A stretch of 64,000 nucleotides of DNA from Flavobacterium reichenbachii (GCF_002217435.1 NZ_MUHF01000037.1:1-64000), one strand, 5' to 3'; shown: positions 14,864 through 24,006, counted from the first letter of the stretch. Made by a program: numbers and translations. Notes: a model not told the origin generated them from the letters alone.

Positions 14864-15958
14864 ATGCACATCAACAAAACTTCTGTGTCCATTGTTCCAG
14901 CCAAACAACATTTTGAAATTCTCGACGGGTTGCGCGGCATTGCAGCTTTGGCTGTAGTACTTTTCCATTTTATGGAATGGATTTTTACCGATCCCAGCAA
15001 AAATTTCATCGGGCACGGTTTTCTGGCAGTTGATTTCTTTTTCTGTCTTTCAGGGTTTGTAATAGGATATGCTTATGATGACCGAATTTCAAAAATGGGA
15101 CTTCGTAAGTTCTTTTTATCAAGAATTATAAGACTGCATCCGTTGGTCATTTTAGGATCAATATTAGGATTATTGGCGTTTTTATTTGATCCGTTTGGCG
15201 GACATTTGGAATTGTACAGTACAGGCAAAATTATTCTGACTTTCATTTGTTCCATATTTCTTATTCCGCTGCCAATAATTGCCGATCGCGGCTTTAATCT
15301 TTTTAGTTTTAATGCGCCGGCTTGGTCGCTGTTTTGGGAATATATGGCTAATATCGCCTATGCATTTGTATTGTGCCGCGTTCGCAGAAACTACTTGTTG
15401 ATTTTAACGATGCTATCTGCAGCTGCTATTTGTTATGTAGGGTATCATTCTGGCAATTTATTAGGCGGCTGGAGCGGTCCCACTTTTTGGGATGGATGTG
15501 CACGCATATCGTATTCTTTTCTTGCCGGATTGCTAATTTACCGTTCTAATTGGATTATCAAAAACAAACTCGGATTTATCGGACTTTCGGTATTATTACT
15601 ACTTGCTTTTGTAATGCCTTTTTCAGAATGGAACTGGATATCAGAGCCTTTTATAATATTATTTTATTTTCCTCTGCTTATTTCTTTAGGCGCAGGAGCA
15701 GCATTATCACCTGGATTTAAAAAGATCTGCGTTTTTTCAGGAAATATATCGTATCCGTTATACATGACGCATTATGCGGTTTTATGGATGTTTGGTAATT
15801 ATTATACGACTTATAAACCAGATGCATCGCAGCTTATGATCATTATTGTACCTTCAATTATTTTATTAGTTGGATTTGCCTATTTAATAATGAAAGTTTA
15901 CGATATACCACTGAGGAAATATTTGAACGAGAAATGGAATCGAAGAATTACCCAATAA
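14864..15958 (+). CDS. Acyltransferase family 3 (OafA/YrhL-like) membrane protein
   Basis: A 364-residue integral membrane acyltransferase with about ten hydrophobic segments. The diagnostic N-terminus is present: ILDGLRGIAALAVVLFHF (Arg and the essential His), and GHGFLAVDFFFCLSGFVIGYAYDDRI follows. The R-x-x-R segment FFLSRIIRLHPL and the C-terminal SYPLYMTHYAVLW are also typical. The family O-acylates (usually acetylates) sugars of lipopolysaccharide, exopolysaccharide, peptidoglycan or secondary metabolites from acyl-CoA. No glycan cluster surrounds it, so the acceptor cannot be named. The next gene begins directly after the stop. Confidence 0.88.
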   Translation: MHINKTSVSIVPAKQHFEILDGLRGIAALAVVLFHFMEWIFTDPSKNFIGHGFLAVDFFFCLSGFVIGYAYDDRISKMGLRKFFLSRIIRLHPLVILGSILGLLAFLFDPFGGHLELYSTGKIILTFICSIFLIPLPIIADRGFNLFSFNAPAWSLFWEYMANIAYAFVLCRVRRNYLLILTMLSAAAICYVGYHSGNLLGGWSGPTFWDGCARISYSFLAGLLIYRSNWIIKNKLGFIGLSVLLLLAFVMPFSEWNWISEPFIILFYFPLLISLGAGAALSPGFKKICVFSGNISYPLYMTHYAVLWMFGNYYTTYKPDASQLMIIIVPSIILLVGFAYLIMKVYDIPLRKYLNEKWNRRITQ

Positions 15959-15959
15959 T

Positions 15960-16493
15960 ATGAAAACACAATTCAAATTGAAAAACACTACAATTCTATC
16001 TTTTTTATTATTGCTGCCTTTTTTTGCATGGAGTCAGATAGATAGTGTAAATATTGGCGGTACTCATTATTGTTCCAGAAGTATTTTGGATATAATAAAA
16101 AGGAATAAAAAAAATGTTTTATTCTTTATGCCTGAAAATTTTACAAGTGATTCTATTCACTACAATATCGACAGTTCTTATGTTTTTATAAATAAAAGAA
16201 AATATGTACAAAAAGTTTATTCTTCAAAAAAAATCAGGTTCAAAACATTAAATCCTCTAGATAAACAGAAAGAGTTTTATGTAGAAAATCTTGTCAATAA
16301 TAAAAAAGGACAACTTGAATTTACAGAAATTTATGATCTTGTTTTTTCTGGAGCAAAACTTAAAAATAATAAATTAGATGTACTCCTTTTTAGAGCAAAA
16401 TTTGATGGTTACGAACAAAATTTCAGCTTAAAATTTGTTGAAAATGGTCTGATATTGAATGCGGACCACCCAGAGTACCGAAAATGTGATTAA
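15960..16493 (+). CDS. Secreted hypothetical protein
   Basis: A 177-residue protein with a signal peptide (about residues 1-25: basic start, FLLLLPFF core, cleavage AWS|Q). The mature part is Lys-rich and predicted beta-strand-rich (YNIDSSYVFINKRKYVQKVYSSKKIRFKT). I recognise no domain. The start is one base after the acyltransferase stop, so the two genes are probably translated from one mRNA. It is probably periplasmic; the function is unknown. Confidence 0.6.
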   Translation: MKTQFKLKNTTILSFLLLLPFFAWSQIDSVNIGGTHYCSRSILDIIKRNKKNVLFFMPENFTSDSIHYNIDSSYVFINKRKYVQKVYSSKKIRFKTLNPLDKQKEFYVENLVNNKKGQLEFTEIYDLVFSGAKLKNNKLDVLLFRAKFDGYEQNFSLKFVENGLILNADHPEYRKCD

Positions 16494-16660
16494 TACTTTT
16501 TCTGCTAATTAGATTTCTAAAAAAAAGTATACACCTCTAACAAATCTTTTTTTTCTTTAAAATAAAAAGGGTACAAAATTGTAGTATAATATTTATTATA
16601 TTCGTTAAATAATCTTTATTTACGAATAAATAATATAGACTGCAAACTCATAAATATAAT

Positions 16661-18031
16661 ATGAAAAAAAGGTTTTTAACAGCATTTTTATTAGCATCAA
16701 CTTTGGCATTTACGCAAACTGCAAAATTCAAAATTAAATATTCTGAGCAGTTGGCAGTTTTAATTTTTTTAGAAAATCTATCTGAAAATTATCCTGAAAA
16801 TGTTTATAAAACTGAATTTATAAAATCATCTTATAATACTGAAAAATATAAAAACTTAATTTCAGAATTTGATAAGTTATCTTTCGGCTATAGTTATCGA
16901 TTTGAAGAATTCCCGTATGGATCAAAAAAGTCTGTGCAGACAGAGGATCTCTCGAAAAAAAACTTAATTGAGACCGAAAATTTAACAGAATTTAAAATTC
17001 GCTCCATTGGAATAATTCCAAATAAAACTTTAAATGATTTAGCTGAAATTATTTCTGAGTTTACCCCAATTTACAAAGAGCTGATTTATAATCCCAACAA
17101 AGAAAAATTTGAAAAGCAGCTTCAAGAAATTATAAAATATTCTGATGAAAATCACATCGAAAATTATTTTGAAACAGGATTACGATTTTATAATTCCAGC
17201 TGGGATAATTCAGTTCCTTTTGTAGCAGCTTTCTATCCATTACCTAATTCAAAAGGTTTTACGGCACAATCGTTTTGTAATAATTTTATAAGTGCAGTGC
17301 AGACTGATCTAAAATCATACAAAGATTTATTTAGTGTGATGCTTCACGAAACATATCATATCATTTATGATGAGCAATCGCTTAAAGTAAAGACAGAAAT
17401 TAATAATTATTTTAAAGCAAATAAGTCAAAATGCAGTAATTATGCTTATCTCCTTATGAATGAAGTATTGGCGACCGCATTGGGCAACGGATATGTTTAT
17501 GCAGCATTAGACGGTAAAATTGATAGCAGAGACTGGTATTATAAGAAATATATAAATCTAATGGCAAAACAGATTTATCCATTGGTTAAGGAATACATTG
17601 ATCAAAAAAAATCAATAGATCAGAACTTTATTGACAATTACATTAAGAGTTACGAAGTAAATTTTCCAAATTGGATCAATGAGCTTGATAATATTATGAC
17701 CTACAGATATGTAATTTCTGAAAATGAAAATGATTTAAAAGTAATAAATAAGATGTTTCGTTATCGCTCCAAAACGGAATATGAAAATAAAATTACAGAA
17801 AACAGTATCGAAAAGATGCAGCAGACGCCACTTACAAAAGTGATTGTTATCTCCAAAAACAGTAATGAAATACTTAAACTTTTAAAACATAAATTTAGCG
17901 AATTGAAAAATTGGAAACCTAACGGTGATAAGGAGTTTGCTGACAAAATTCTTTTGAATGATAAAAGTCAATTAATCCTATTAAATCAAAAAAAATCTAC
18001 AATAGAAAGTCTTATCAATTCAATAAAATAG
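16661..18031 (+). CDS. Secreted hypothetical protein with HExxH metallopeptidase motif
   Basis: A 456-residue protein with a signal peptide (cleavage near AFT|Q, residue 18-19). The mid-region holds LHETYHIIYDE: H229-E-x-x-H233, the zinc-peptidase signature in a hydrophobic helix. NEVLATALGNG follows, with E268 at a spacing that would suit the third gluzincin ligand. The C-terminal part (about 380-456) is a separate Lys-rich alpha/beta segment (KVIVISKNSNEILKLLKHKF). I do not recognise the family. A periplasmic zinc peptidase is a reasonable inference. Monocistronic, with a long AT-rich leader. Confidence 0.65.
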   Translation: MKKRFLTAFLLASTLAFTQTAKFKIKYSEQLAVLIFLENLSENYPENVYKTEFIKSSYNTEKYKNLISEFDKLSFGYSYRFEEFPYGSKKSVQTEDLSKKNLIETENLTEFKIRSIGIIPNKTLNDLAEIISEFTPIYKELIYNPNKEKFEKQLQEIIKYSDENHIENYFETGLRFYNSSWDNSVPFVAAFYPLPNSKGFTAQSFCNNFISAVQTDLKSYKDLFSVMLHETYHIIYDEQSLKVKTEINNYFKANKSKCSNYAYLLMNEVLATALGNGYVYAALDGKIDSRDWYYKKYINLMAKQIYPLVKEYIDQKKSIDQNFIDNYIKSYEVNFPNWINELDNIMTYRYVISENENDLKVINKMFRYRSKTEYENKITENSIEKMQQTPLTKVIVISKNSNEILKLLKHKFSELKNWKPNGDKEFADKILLNDKSQLILLNQKKSTIESLINSIK

Positions 18032-18082
18032 GATTTAAGATTTTAATCCGTCAATTATTTTAAAAATTATAAAACAGCTATA

Positions 18083-18646
18083 ATGACTGAATTAATTGCA
18101 TTTATAAATAGTTTTCATGAGCTGGACGAGGAAACCGAAAAAGCAGTAAAAACTCTTTTTAGAGAAGAAACATTCCAGAAAAATGAATTTATAATCGAAG
18201 AAAATCAAATTTGCACTAAACTGTATTATATAAAATCGGGGTTGGTACGCAGGTTTTTTTATGAAGACGGAGAAGATATCACGAAATGGATTTATACTAA
18301 TCATCAATTTATTACTTCCCTGACTAGTTTTTTTGAACAGAAACCATCATTTGAACTCTTTCAGGCTGGCGAAGAGACAGTTGTCTATTCATTGTCTTAC
18401 GCAGATGAACAAACTTTATTAGAATATCCGTTATTTTCTAAGTTCTATATAAAACTTCTTAGGCTTAATCTTTCTAAGTTAAATGAATTTCATCACTTTT
18501 ATAAATCAATGAATGCTCCGGAAAAGTATGCCTATCTTTTGCATTCATTCCCTCAAATCATTGCCAAAGCAAAATTAAAACACGTGGCGTCGCTTATTGG
18601 TGTAAGCCAGGAAACATTAAGCAGAATAAGAGCTTCAATTAATTGA
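18083..18646 (+). CDS. Crp/Fnr-family regulator
   Basis: A 187-residue regulator related to the one at 11862-12431. A cyclic-nucleotide-binding-like beta-roll (about 20-115) includes QKNEFIIEENQICTKLYYIKSGLVRRFFYEDGEDITKWIY, and a short C-terminal HTH contains LKHVASLIGVSQETLSRIRASI. The phosphate-binding cassette of true cAMP receptors is absent, so the effector is unknown. It lies 51 bases after the HExxH gene and 64 bases before lpxA, all on one strand. It could regulate either neighbour; no matching palindrome was found upstream. Confidence 0.85.
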   Translation: MTELIAFINSFHELDEETEKAVKTLFREETFQKNEFIIEENQICTKLYYIKSGLVRRFFYEDGEDITKWIYTNHQFITSLTSFFEQKPSFELFQAGEETVVYSLSYADEQTLLEYPLFSKFYIKLLRLNLSKLNEFHHFYKSMNAPEKYAYLLHSFPQIIAKAKLKHVASLIGVSQETLSRIRASIN

Positions 18647-18710
18647 TATTAGGTCAATAAAAAACAATTAGATTTTTCTAACATTTGCCTTCAAATTAAA
18701 TATAGTTAAA

Positions 18711-19484
18711 GTGAAGAATGTAATAATTGGGAAGAAAGCATCAATTGGAATGAATGTTCGTATTGGTAATTTTACGACTATCGAAAATGATGTTGTTATA
18801 GGAGATAATACCTGGATTGGGAATAATGTAAATATACTTAATGGCACAAGAATTGGAGAAAATTGTCAAATATATTCCAGCGCTGTATTAGGAGGGAATC
18901 CACAGGATCTGAAGTATAATAATGAATACAGTACATTAGAAATTGGGAATAACAATATTATCAGAGAATTTGTTACGATAAATAAAGGAACAAAATCAAA
19001 GCAAAAAACAGTTATTGGCAGCGATAATTTAATTATGTCAAACGCTCATATTGGGCACGATTGTTTTATTGGCAATCATTGCATTATTGGTTTTAGCGTC
19101 GGAATGGCCGGCGAAGTAATTGTGTGCGATTACGTTAATATTAGCGGACTTACCGCAATTCATCAATTTTCGGTTATTGGAGAACACAGCATTATCAGCG
19201 GAATCAGCCGTGTTGTAAAAGATATTCCTCCCTATATAGTTGCGGCCCGTGAACCGCTAAGTTATGTAGGATTAAATCTTGTTGGCTTAAAAAGAAGAGG
19301 ATTTGAAACTGAAAAATTAAATGAATTAAAAGAGATTTATCGTATTGTTTTTCAGCAGAAAAGAAACACAACACTTGCCTTAGAGTTTATTGAAAAGCAT
19401 TTTAAACAAACTATCGAGCGCGATAAAATTATAGATTTTATAAGAAATTCTACTCGAGGAATTATTAAGGGAAATCAGGAGTAG
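18711..19484 (+). CDS. lpxA: LpxA-like acyl-ACP--UDP-N-acetylglucosamine O-acyltransferase
   Basis: A 257-residue protein with about ten hexapeptide repeats forming a left-handed beta-helix (residues 2-185) and a helical C-terminus. NAHIGHDC at 111-118 carries the catalytic His (H116, equivalent to E. coli H125). Downstream come AIHQFSVIG, VKDIPPYIVA, GLNLVGLKRRGF and the closing NSTRGIIKG, all LpxA signatures. It performs the first step of lipid A synthesis. The start is GTG at 18711; the first in-frame ATG (Met13) would remove a repeat. It stands alone beside a Crp/Fnr gene, without lpxD, lpxC/fabZ or lpxB, so it may be a second copy. Confidence 0.88.
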   Translation: MKNVIIGKKASIGMNVRIGNFTTIENDVVIGDNTWIGNNVNILNGTRIGENCQIYSSAVLGGNPQDLKYNNEYSTLEIGNNNIIREFVTINKGTKSKQKTVIGSDNLIMSNAHIGHDCFIGNHCIIGFSVGMAGEVIVCDYVNISGLTAIHQFSVIGEHSIISGISRVVKDIPPYIVAAREPLSYVGLNLVGLKRRGFETEKLNELKEIYRIVFQQKRNTTLALEFIEKHFKQTIERDKIIDFIRNSTRGIIKGNQE

Positions 19485-19616
19485 AATGTTTAATATTTTA
19501 GTATTTTGGTCTTATGATATTTTGCTTGCTAATTTAAATCCAGTTAAATGCAACTGTCTGTAAATGAAAATTCATTACACTAAAACCAATATTTTTAATA
19601 TAAACTAATCCTTAAA

Positions 19617-20375
19617 ATGAAGCACCTCTTTATTCTATTTTCGATTTTAATACTATTCTCTTGCAAAAAGCCGGCTCAGGAAAAAATGGCAACAACTTCT
19701 AAATTAAATGACACATTAAAAAGTGAAATATCAGAAAAAGAAAACGTAAAATCTGAAAAGAAAGTTGAACTTGATTTTGCAAAAAATAAAGAGCTTTTGG
19801 ACATTATATTACTCTTGCCAAAAGAAGCTTTTTCGAGCTGGGATTGGGATTTAGAAGAAAGAACGAAATGGTATAATGAAATAAAAGCAAACAATTATTA
19901 TATAGACGATACGCCTAATTTTTTTGATCAAATATACTTTGAACCCAATAAGGCATTTTTTTCCATAGTTGACGGACCTTGGTATATAAACATCTATAAA
20001 ACAGCAGAAAACAGTTTTATTGTAGTAACAGATGATATTGTTGGAGATGGAAATGAGTTGAGTTTTTATGAAGTAAAGTCTAATAAGATTGAGAAATATT
20101 TAAACGAAGAATTGTTTTTTTCTAATTACAAAGAACTTATAAAGAACAAAGATGCAGATGAAGATTGTACTGAAAAATTGGAAGTATTGAATGATCCCAT
20201 TTTTCAATTTGATTTTTCTGTAAACAACAAAATAGAAATTGAAGGTTCATGGGTATTGACTCAAAATGAATATGGTAACTGTTTACTAGGTAATGCAATA
20301 CAATACAATTTTAATCCTGAAACAAAGAAATTTGAAGTTGAAAAAATATATTGGAAACAAAAAAAGAATAATTAA
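19617..20375 (+). CDS. Hypothetical lipoprotein
   Basis: A 252-residue predicted lipoprotein: signal hydrophobic core FILFSILILFSC with lipidated Cys at 16, then a Lys/Glu/Ser-rich linker (about 17-55). The soluble domain contains FSSWDWDLEERTKWYNEI and a pattern of beta strands (YINIYKTAENSFIVVTDDIVGDGNELSFYEV). No domain is recognised. It is probably anchored in the outer or inner membrane facing the periplasm. Convergent with the VOC gene. Confidence 0.65.
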   Translation: MKHLFILFSILILFSCKKPAQEKMATTSKLNDTLKSEISEKENVKSEKKVELDFAKNKELLDIILLLPKEAFSSWDWDLEERTKWYNEIKANNYYIDDTPNFFDQIYFEPNKAFFSIVDGPWYINIYKTAENSFIVVTDDIVGDGNELSFYEVKSNKIEKYLNEELFFSNYKELIKNKDADEDCTEKLEVLNDPIFQFDFSVNNKIEIEGSWVLTQNEYGNCLLGNAIQYNFNPETKKFEVEKIYWKQKKNN

Positions 20376-20403
20376 TGGTAATGCATTTTATTTGGCTTCT
20401 AAT

Positions 20404-20793
20404 TTATTCTAAGGTATGCCCTATTTCCCAAATATGTCCAAATGGATCTTTGAGCTTTCCGATTCTCCAATCCTCTTCGGTTGTCATGGGACAAATTTCC
20501 TGAGCGCCAAATTTTATTGCACTTTCGTAAAACTTATCCGCATTTTTAGTTTCTAAAATTATTCTAACAGGACTGTCAGATTTCAAGTTAGAGCTTAAAT
20601 TCTCATTGCAGGGTTCTTCATCACTAAGGTAGAATTCTGCATTTTCGATTTGAATAACTGAAGATATTTTTTTGTTTTCCATTTCAAACCTTTTTGTCTC
20701 TATGGCACCAAAGGCAGCGGTATAAAATTCTACTGCTTTTATGCCGTCGCTTACCGTTAAAAAAGGTTTTATAGTTGTTTTGATATCAGCCAT
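20404..20793 (-). CDS. VOC-family protein (PhnB/glyoxalase-like)
   Basis: A 129-residue VOC protein of the PhnB-like subgroup. It opens TTIKPFLTVSDGIKAVEFYTAAFGAIETKRF, has a central SSVIQIENAEFYLSDEEP strand pair, and ends with DWRIGKLKDPFGHIWEIGHTLE, where the DPFGHIWEI closing strand is characteristic. The gene is monocistronic, with a very short convergent spacer to the lipoprotein gene. The family is clear; no substrate can be assigned. Confidence 0.88.
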   Translation of the reverse strand: MADIKTTIKPFLTVSDGIKAVEFYTAAFGAIETKRFEMENKKISSVIQIENAEFYLSDEEPCNENLSSNLKSDSPVRIILETKNADKFYESAIKFGAQEICPMTTEEDWRIGKLKDPFGHIWEIGHTLE

Positions 20794-21024
20794 AATTATT
20801 TGTTTTTAAAGTAAATAACTACAAATTTACAAGAAAATCAATAGGATTGGATTTTAAAAAGTAGAATCGAATTATTTTTTGAGATTTGCAAAATTATGTA
20901 CTACTTACGAAGTATCATATTTAAACTTTCTGCAAAATAATTTAGATCAGCTATATTTTATATATATTAGTTTTAAATATAAATTTAGATCAATTTTATA
21001 TACAAACAAGTTACTATATTTTTA

Positions 21025-21444
21025 ATGGAACAAACTGCAAAAAATAAATTATTGATTATCGTTTATGCTGCGCTTGTGGGCGTAGTTACTTTTCTGCTCA
21101 TGGAAAGACAGAAAGAATTATGGGAAAAGTCAGCCGTAATTCTATTTGCTGTAATACTTGTGTTACTGCATATTAAAAATATAAATAGAATTAAATATTA
21201 CACGCTTCATAATGATGTTTTAATTACTCGCCAGACATTTTCAAAACAGAAAGAATACAGTTTAAAATCTGTTTTATTTTGGACTGAAAATCATTATAAT
21301 CTGATGGGAATTAAAACTGGACGAGAAATAGTTTTGAAATTAAATGGAGGAACTAAAATTAATCTGTTTGAAAAGAATTCAAAAAATTTTGAAAAGCTTT
21401 CAAACTATTTGAATGAAAATATTCCCGAAGCGTTTAAAAAATAA
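21025..21444 (+). CDS. Two-helix membrane protein with PH-like tail
   Basis: A 139-residue protein. Two hydrophobic helices (about 8-26 and 36-50) are followed by a soluble segment of beta strands and one C-terminal helix (YYTLHNDVLITRQTFSKQ... REIVLKLNGGTKINLF... FEKLSNYLNE). This layout resembles bacterial PH-like domain proteins anchored by an N-terminal hairpin. The function is unknown. It begins a run of four hypothetical genes on the plus strand. Confidence 0.6.
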   Translation: MEQTAKNKLLIIVYAALVGVVTFLLMERQKELWEKSAVILFAVILVLLHIKNINRIKYYTLHNDVLITRQTFSKQKEYSLKSVLFWTENHYNLMGIKTGREIVLKLNGGTKINLFEKNSKNFEKLSNYLNENIPEAFKK

Positions 21445-21466
21445 TCATTGCCCAGATATAATATCC

Positions 21467-22081
21467 GTGAAAAAAAAACGAAACTTAAAGAAGATAGAGA
21501 GAAGAAAATTTAAAAATAAAGAGAAAAAAGTGGGACGAATACACTATTCTCTTATAATATTTGCTATGATTTTTTTCATTGTAAATTATATGTTTTTTGA
21601 AGATATTACTATTGGATACGATATAAGATATATTATTTATATTTTTTGTCTGCCTTTAATTGTAGGAATAGTATTTTTTGGAATCTACAGAAAAGAATTT
21701 TTAATTAGAATGTACTTAAGTGTCAACGAAACTTATGCAAAAATATATGTAATTGGATTTTATCTAATACAAGGTATTATTGTTTCATATTTAAGTTTTG
21801 GACAAATTACGAGCGTCATTTGGAATTGTATAAATAAAAAAGAAGCAGAAAAAAACAAAATAGAAATAGTAAGTTACAATGTAACAGATTTTTATACCAG
21901 AAAGAATCCTCATGTAACTTTTAAGTTCAAAAACCGAACTGAAATTTTAAAAGTCAGTTCTGAAACGAATCGAAAAAATCAGGATCGCAACCCGAAAGAC
22001 TATCAAATAGAAATTACAACGCAGAAAGGAATTTGGAATTACTATATAGTTAAACATTGGGAACTAAAAAACATCCGTTAA
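21467..22081 (+). CDS. Hypothetical multi-span membrane protein
   Basis: A protein of about 204 residues with a strongly basic N-terminus (KKKRNLKKIERRKFKNKEKK), three hydrophobic helices (about 25-45, 53-75 and 93-115), and a beta-rich soluble C-terminal domain. An in-frame ATG at 21413 overlaps the preceding gene by 32 bases. I favour the GTG at 21467, which lies after the upstream stop and is followed by a Lys run as many starts here are, but this is uncertain. No recognised domain. Probably co-transcribed with its neighbours. Confidence 0.5.
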   Translation: MKKKRNLKKIERRKFKNKEKKVGRIHYSLIIFAMIFFIVNYMFFEDITIGYDIRYIIYIFCLPLIVGIVFFGIYRKEFLIRMYLSVNETYAKIYVIGFYLIQGIIVSYLSFGQITSVIWNCINKKEAEKNKIEIVSYNVTDFYTRKNPHVTFKFKNRTEILKVSSETNRKNQDRNPKDYQIEITTQKGIWNYYIVKHWELKNIR

Positions 22082-22152
22082 TCCTATTTATATTTATTGT
22101 AAAATTTTATTTTAAAAAAAGGCTTTAAGAAAATAACTATCAAATCAATTTC

Positions 22153-23394
22153 ATGAAAAAAACATACATTTTGGTTTTATTAATTGCGATTTGTAAATTA
22201 AATGCACAAGTTAAAATAGTCTGTGATGATGTTAAATTGGCCAGTGATCCACTACCCGAAGTATCTTATGTAAAAGCAATTGAAACCAGAATAGGTGGAA
22301 AATTTGAAGCATGCGAATTAAAACTTAGAAATGAGTTATTTGTTGAGACTGAGTTTCATCCCTTTATTGCTTCTCTCTACATTGCTTATGCAGATCACAG
22401 ACGTATAAGCATAAGTCCAGATATGATTTGGTTACTAATATGTCAAGGATTTTCTACACACGTCAATAGTAATGCCGAAGAATTAAGAACCAAATTTGTT
22501 GCGTTTGACGATAAAAAGAAATTAGTAGTAAATACGCAGCCCATCAGTGATGATTTTATAAAAGGAAGTATAAATTCTCCTTGGCCATTGGCTTTTCCTG
22601 TTATGGCAGATTCAATCTCCAAATATGTAAAATCAGATATACATAGCTTATACGTTCAATCGTTTAGTACTACAACCTCTGTAGAAAAAGCGGCATACGA
22701 AGTTGCTTTATTAGATGTTATGAGTGGTTATTTTGAGTACGAATATGCTACAGCATGTGGTATTCCAGAAATAAAAATTGAAGGAACGAAAGAAGATTGG
22801 CTGAAAATCAAAAGAAATATAAAAAGCTTTAAAGGATATAATATAGATAATTGGATAAATTCACTTGAACCCATTATTCAGCAATTTATCAATGTCAGTG
22901 ATAATAAAATAGATCATAAATTTTGGTCAAACATATTTAAAAGAAAAGACGAAAGCGGCGGACCATATATAACAGGCTGGTGTATTAAGTTTTTTCCCTA
23001 TGTTACAGATGGAGAACAAAAAATGATCAAAAACCCTTATATTGATCGAGAGCCCGAAAAATTTATGGAAGGACTGCAAACGAATCAATTTAACAACGGA
23101 CTTTCTAAAGCTGGCTTTATTTGGAATTATTTAGGCAATAAATATGAAATGGAATTTTTAGCTGGATTCGTCGGAATAAAACAAGATAAAAAATCACTAA
23201 CTCTAAGACCAGAAATTGGCTGGCTGGTAAAGGATAAAAAAAACTCAATTGAAACCAAAAAACCTGAGGAAATAAAAGGAAAAACCAGTAAAAAAATTGA
23301 AAAAACTGCAGTCGATTGGAAAGTATATTTAGCAGGATTAATAGGGATATTACTGGTTATTATACTATTTTATAGATTAAGAAGACGAAAATAA
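22153..23394 (+). CDS. DUF4419 protein with signal peptide and C-terminal anchor
   Basis: A 413-residue protein. Signal peptide at 1-18 (LVLLIAICKLNAQ). The DUF4419 domain (about 30-370) is marked by FHPFIASLYIAYADHRRISISPDMIWLLICQGFSTHV and by GGPYITGWCIKFFPYV. A Lys-rich linker precedes a C-terminal membrane helix (about 392-409) and a RLRRRK stop-transfer tail. The domain would thus lie in the periplasm, tethered to the inner membrane. DUF4419 has no established function. The signal-plus-anchor arrangement is worth noting, since many members are soluble. Confidence 0.8.
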   Translation: MKKTYILVLLIAICKLNAQVKIVCDDVKLASDPLPEVSYVKAIETRIGGKFEACELKLRNELFVETEFHPFIASLYIAYADHRRISISPDMIWLLICQGFSTHVNSNAEELRTKFVAFDDKKKLVVNTQPISDDFIKGSINSPWPLAFPVMADSISKYVKSDIHSLYVQSFSTTTSVEKAAYEVALLDVMSGYFEYEYATACGIPEIKIEGTKEDWLKIKRNIKSFKGYNIDNWINSLEPIIQQFINVSDNKIDHKFWSNIFKRKDESGGPYITGWCIKFFPYVTDGEQKMIKNPYIDREPEKFMEGLQTNQFNNGLSKAGFIWNYLGNKYEMEFLAGFVGIKQDKKSLTLRPEIGWLVKDKKNSIETKKPEEIKGKTSKKIEKTAVDWKVYLAGLIGILLVIILFYRLRRRK

Positions 23395-23440
23395 AATTTT
23401 ACAGCTGGAAGAATTAAGTTAGCCGGAAAACCTAAAAAAC

Positions 23441-23851
23441 ATGATAGAAAATTGGAAACTAGATAGAATATATTTGATGATTTCTTCTGCATTAAATTTT
23501 AATACTGATCCTAATATTAAATATTTCTTTGATCGAAAAGAGAATTTATTTTTTCAGTTACACAAAGACAAAGACCATTTTAAAGTGATAAGCAGATATA
23601 ACTTACTTAGCAAAGATGAACGCAAAAGACTTTTGGAAAAGATTGATCAATTAAAAAACGGAGATTTAGAAATTATTGAAATTTGTAAATTACCTAAAAC
23701 TATATACATTGACAGAAGCAAACCAGCAAAAAACCAACAAGAATATGATGAACTGGATAAACTGTATCATTCACTTGGTTTAAGCATAAAAAACTTTCTA
23801 GACCAAAACAAAATTGACATTTATAAATGTGATCTTATTGAAGGAAGTTAG
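23441..23851 (+). CDS. Hypothetical protein
   Basis: A 136-residue soluble, charged protein: FDRKENLFFQLHKDKDHFKVISRYNLLSKDERKRLLEKIDQLKNGDLEIIEICK, followed by an Asp/Lys-rich C-terminal helix. No signal peptide, membrane span or known domain is seen. It is the last gene of the plus-strand hypothetical run, 46 bases after the DUF4419 gene, and is followed by a bidirectional terminator. Confidence 0.55.
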   Translation: MIENWKLDRIYLMISSALNFNTDPNIKYFFDRKENLFFQLHKDKDHFKVISRYNLLSKDERKRLLEKIDQLKNGDLEIIEICKLPKTIYIDRSKPAKNQQEYDELDKLYHSLGLSIKNFLDQNKIDIYKCDLIEGS

Positions 23852-23891
23852 ATAAATATTATGGTTGAAAGCCTTTAACAAATATTAGTCA

Positions 23892-23926
23892 TAAAAAAAA
23901 CTCCTTAATTTCTTAAGGAGTTTCTT
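23892..23926. terminator. Bidirectional intrinsic terminator
   Basis: CTCCTTAA (23901-23908) pairs TTAAGGAG (23913-23920) around TTTC. It is flanked by A8 on the left and TTTCTT on the right. It serves the plus-strand hypothetical gene and the minus-strand tRNA remnant. Confidence 0.8.
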
Positions 23927-24006
23927 GGTGGGCGATGAGGGGTTCGAACCCCCGACCACTTCCGATGAAAAATCGGAATGCTCTGAACCAGCTGAGCTAA
24001 TCTTCT
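23926..24006 (-). pseudogene. Truncated tRNA-like sequence fused to GIY-YIG 3' end
   Basis: Read on the minus strand, this has an intact D-arm, T-arm (GGGGGTTCGAACCCC) and 3' acceptor strand ATCGCCC followed by A and an encoded CCA. The 24-base D-arm block and the 30-base T-arm block match the neighbouring tRNA-Val exactly. The 5' acceptor strand is replaced by GIY-YIG coding sequence (AGAAGAT instead of GGGCGAT), so only about 4 of 7 pairs form. The anticodon arm is three bases longer than in tRNA-Val: TTCCGA / TCGGAA encloses TTTTTCA, giving an ambiguous anticodon. It is probably non-functional. Confidence 0.65.

Noticed and set aside
23926..24006. A functional second tRNA
   Set aside because: The 5' acceptor strand cannot pair over seven bases, the anticodon arm is longer than normal, and the anticodon is ambiguous.
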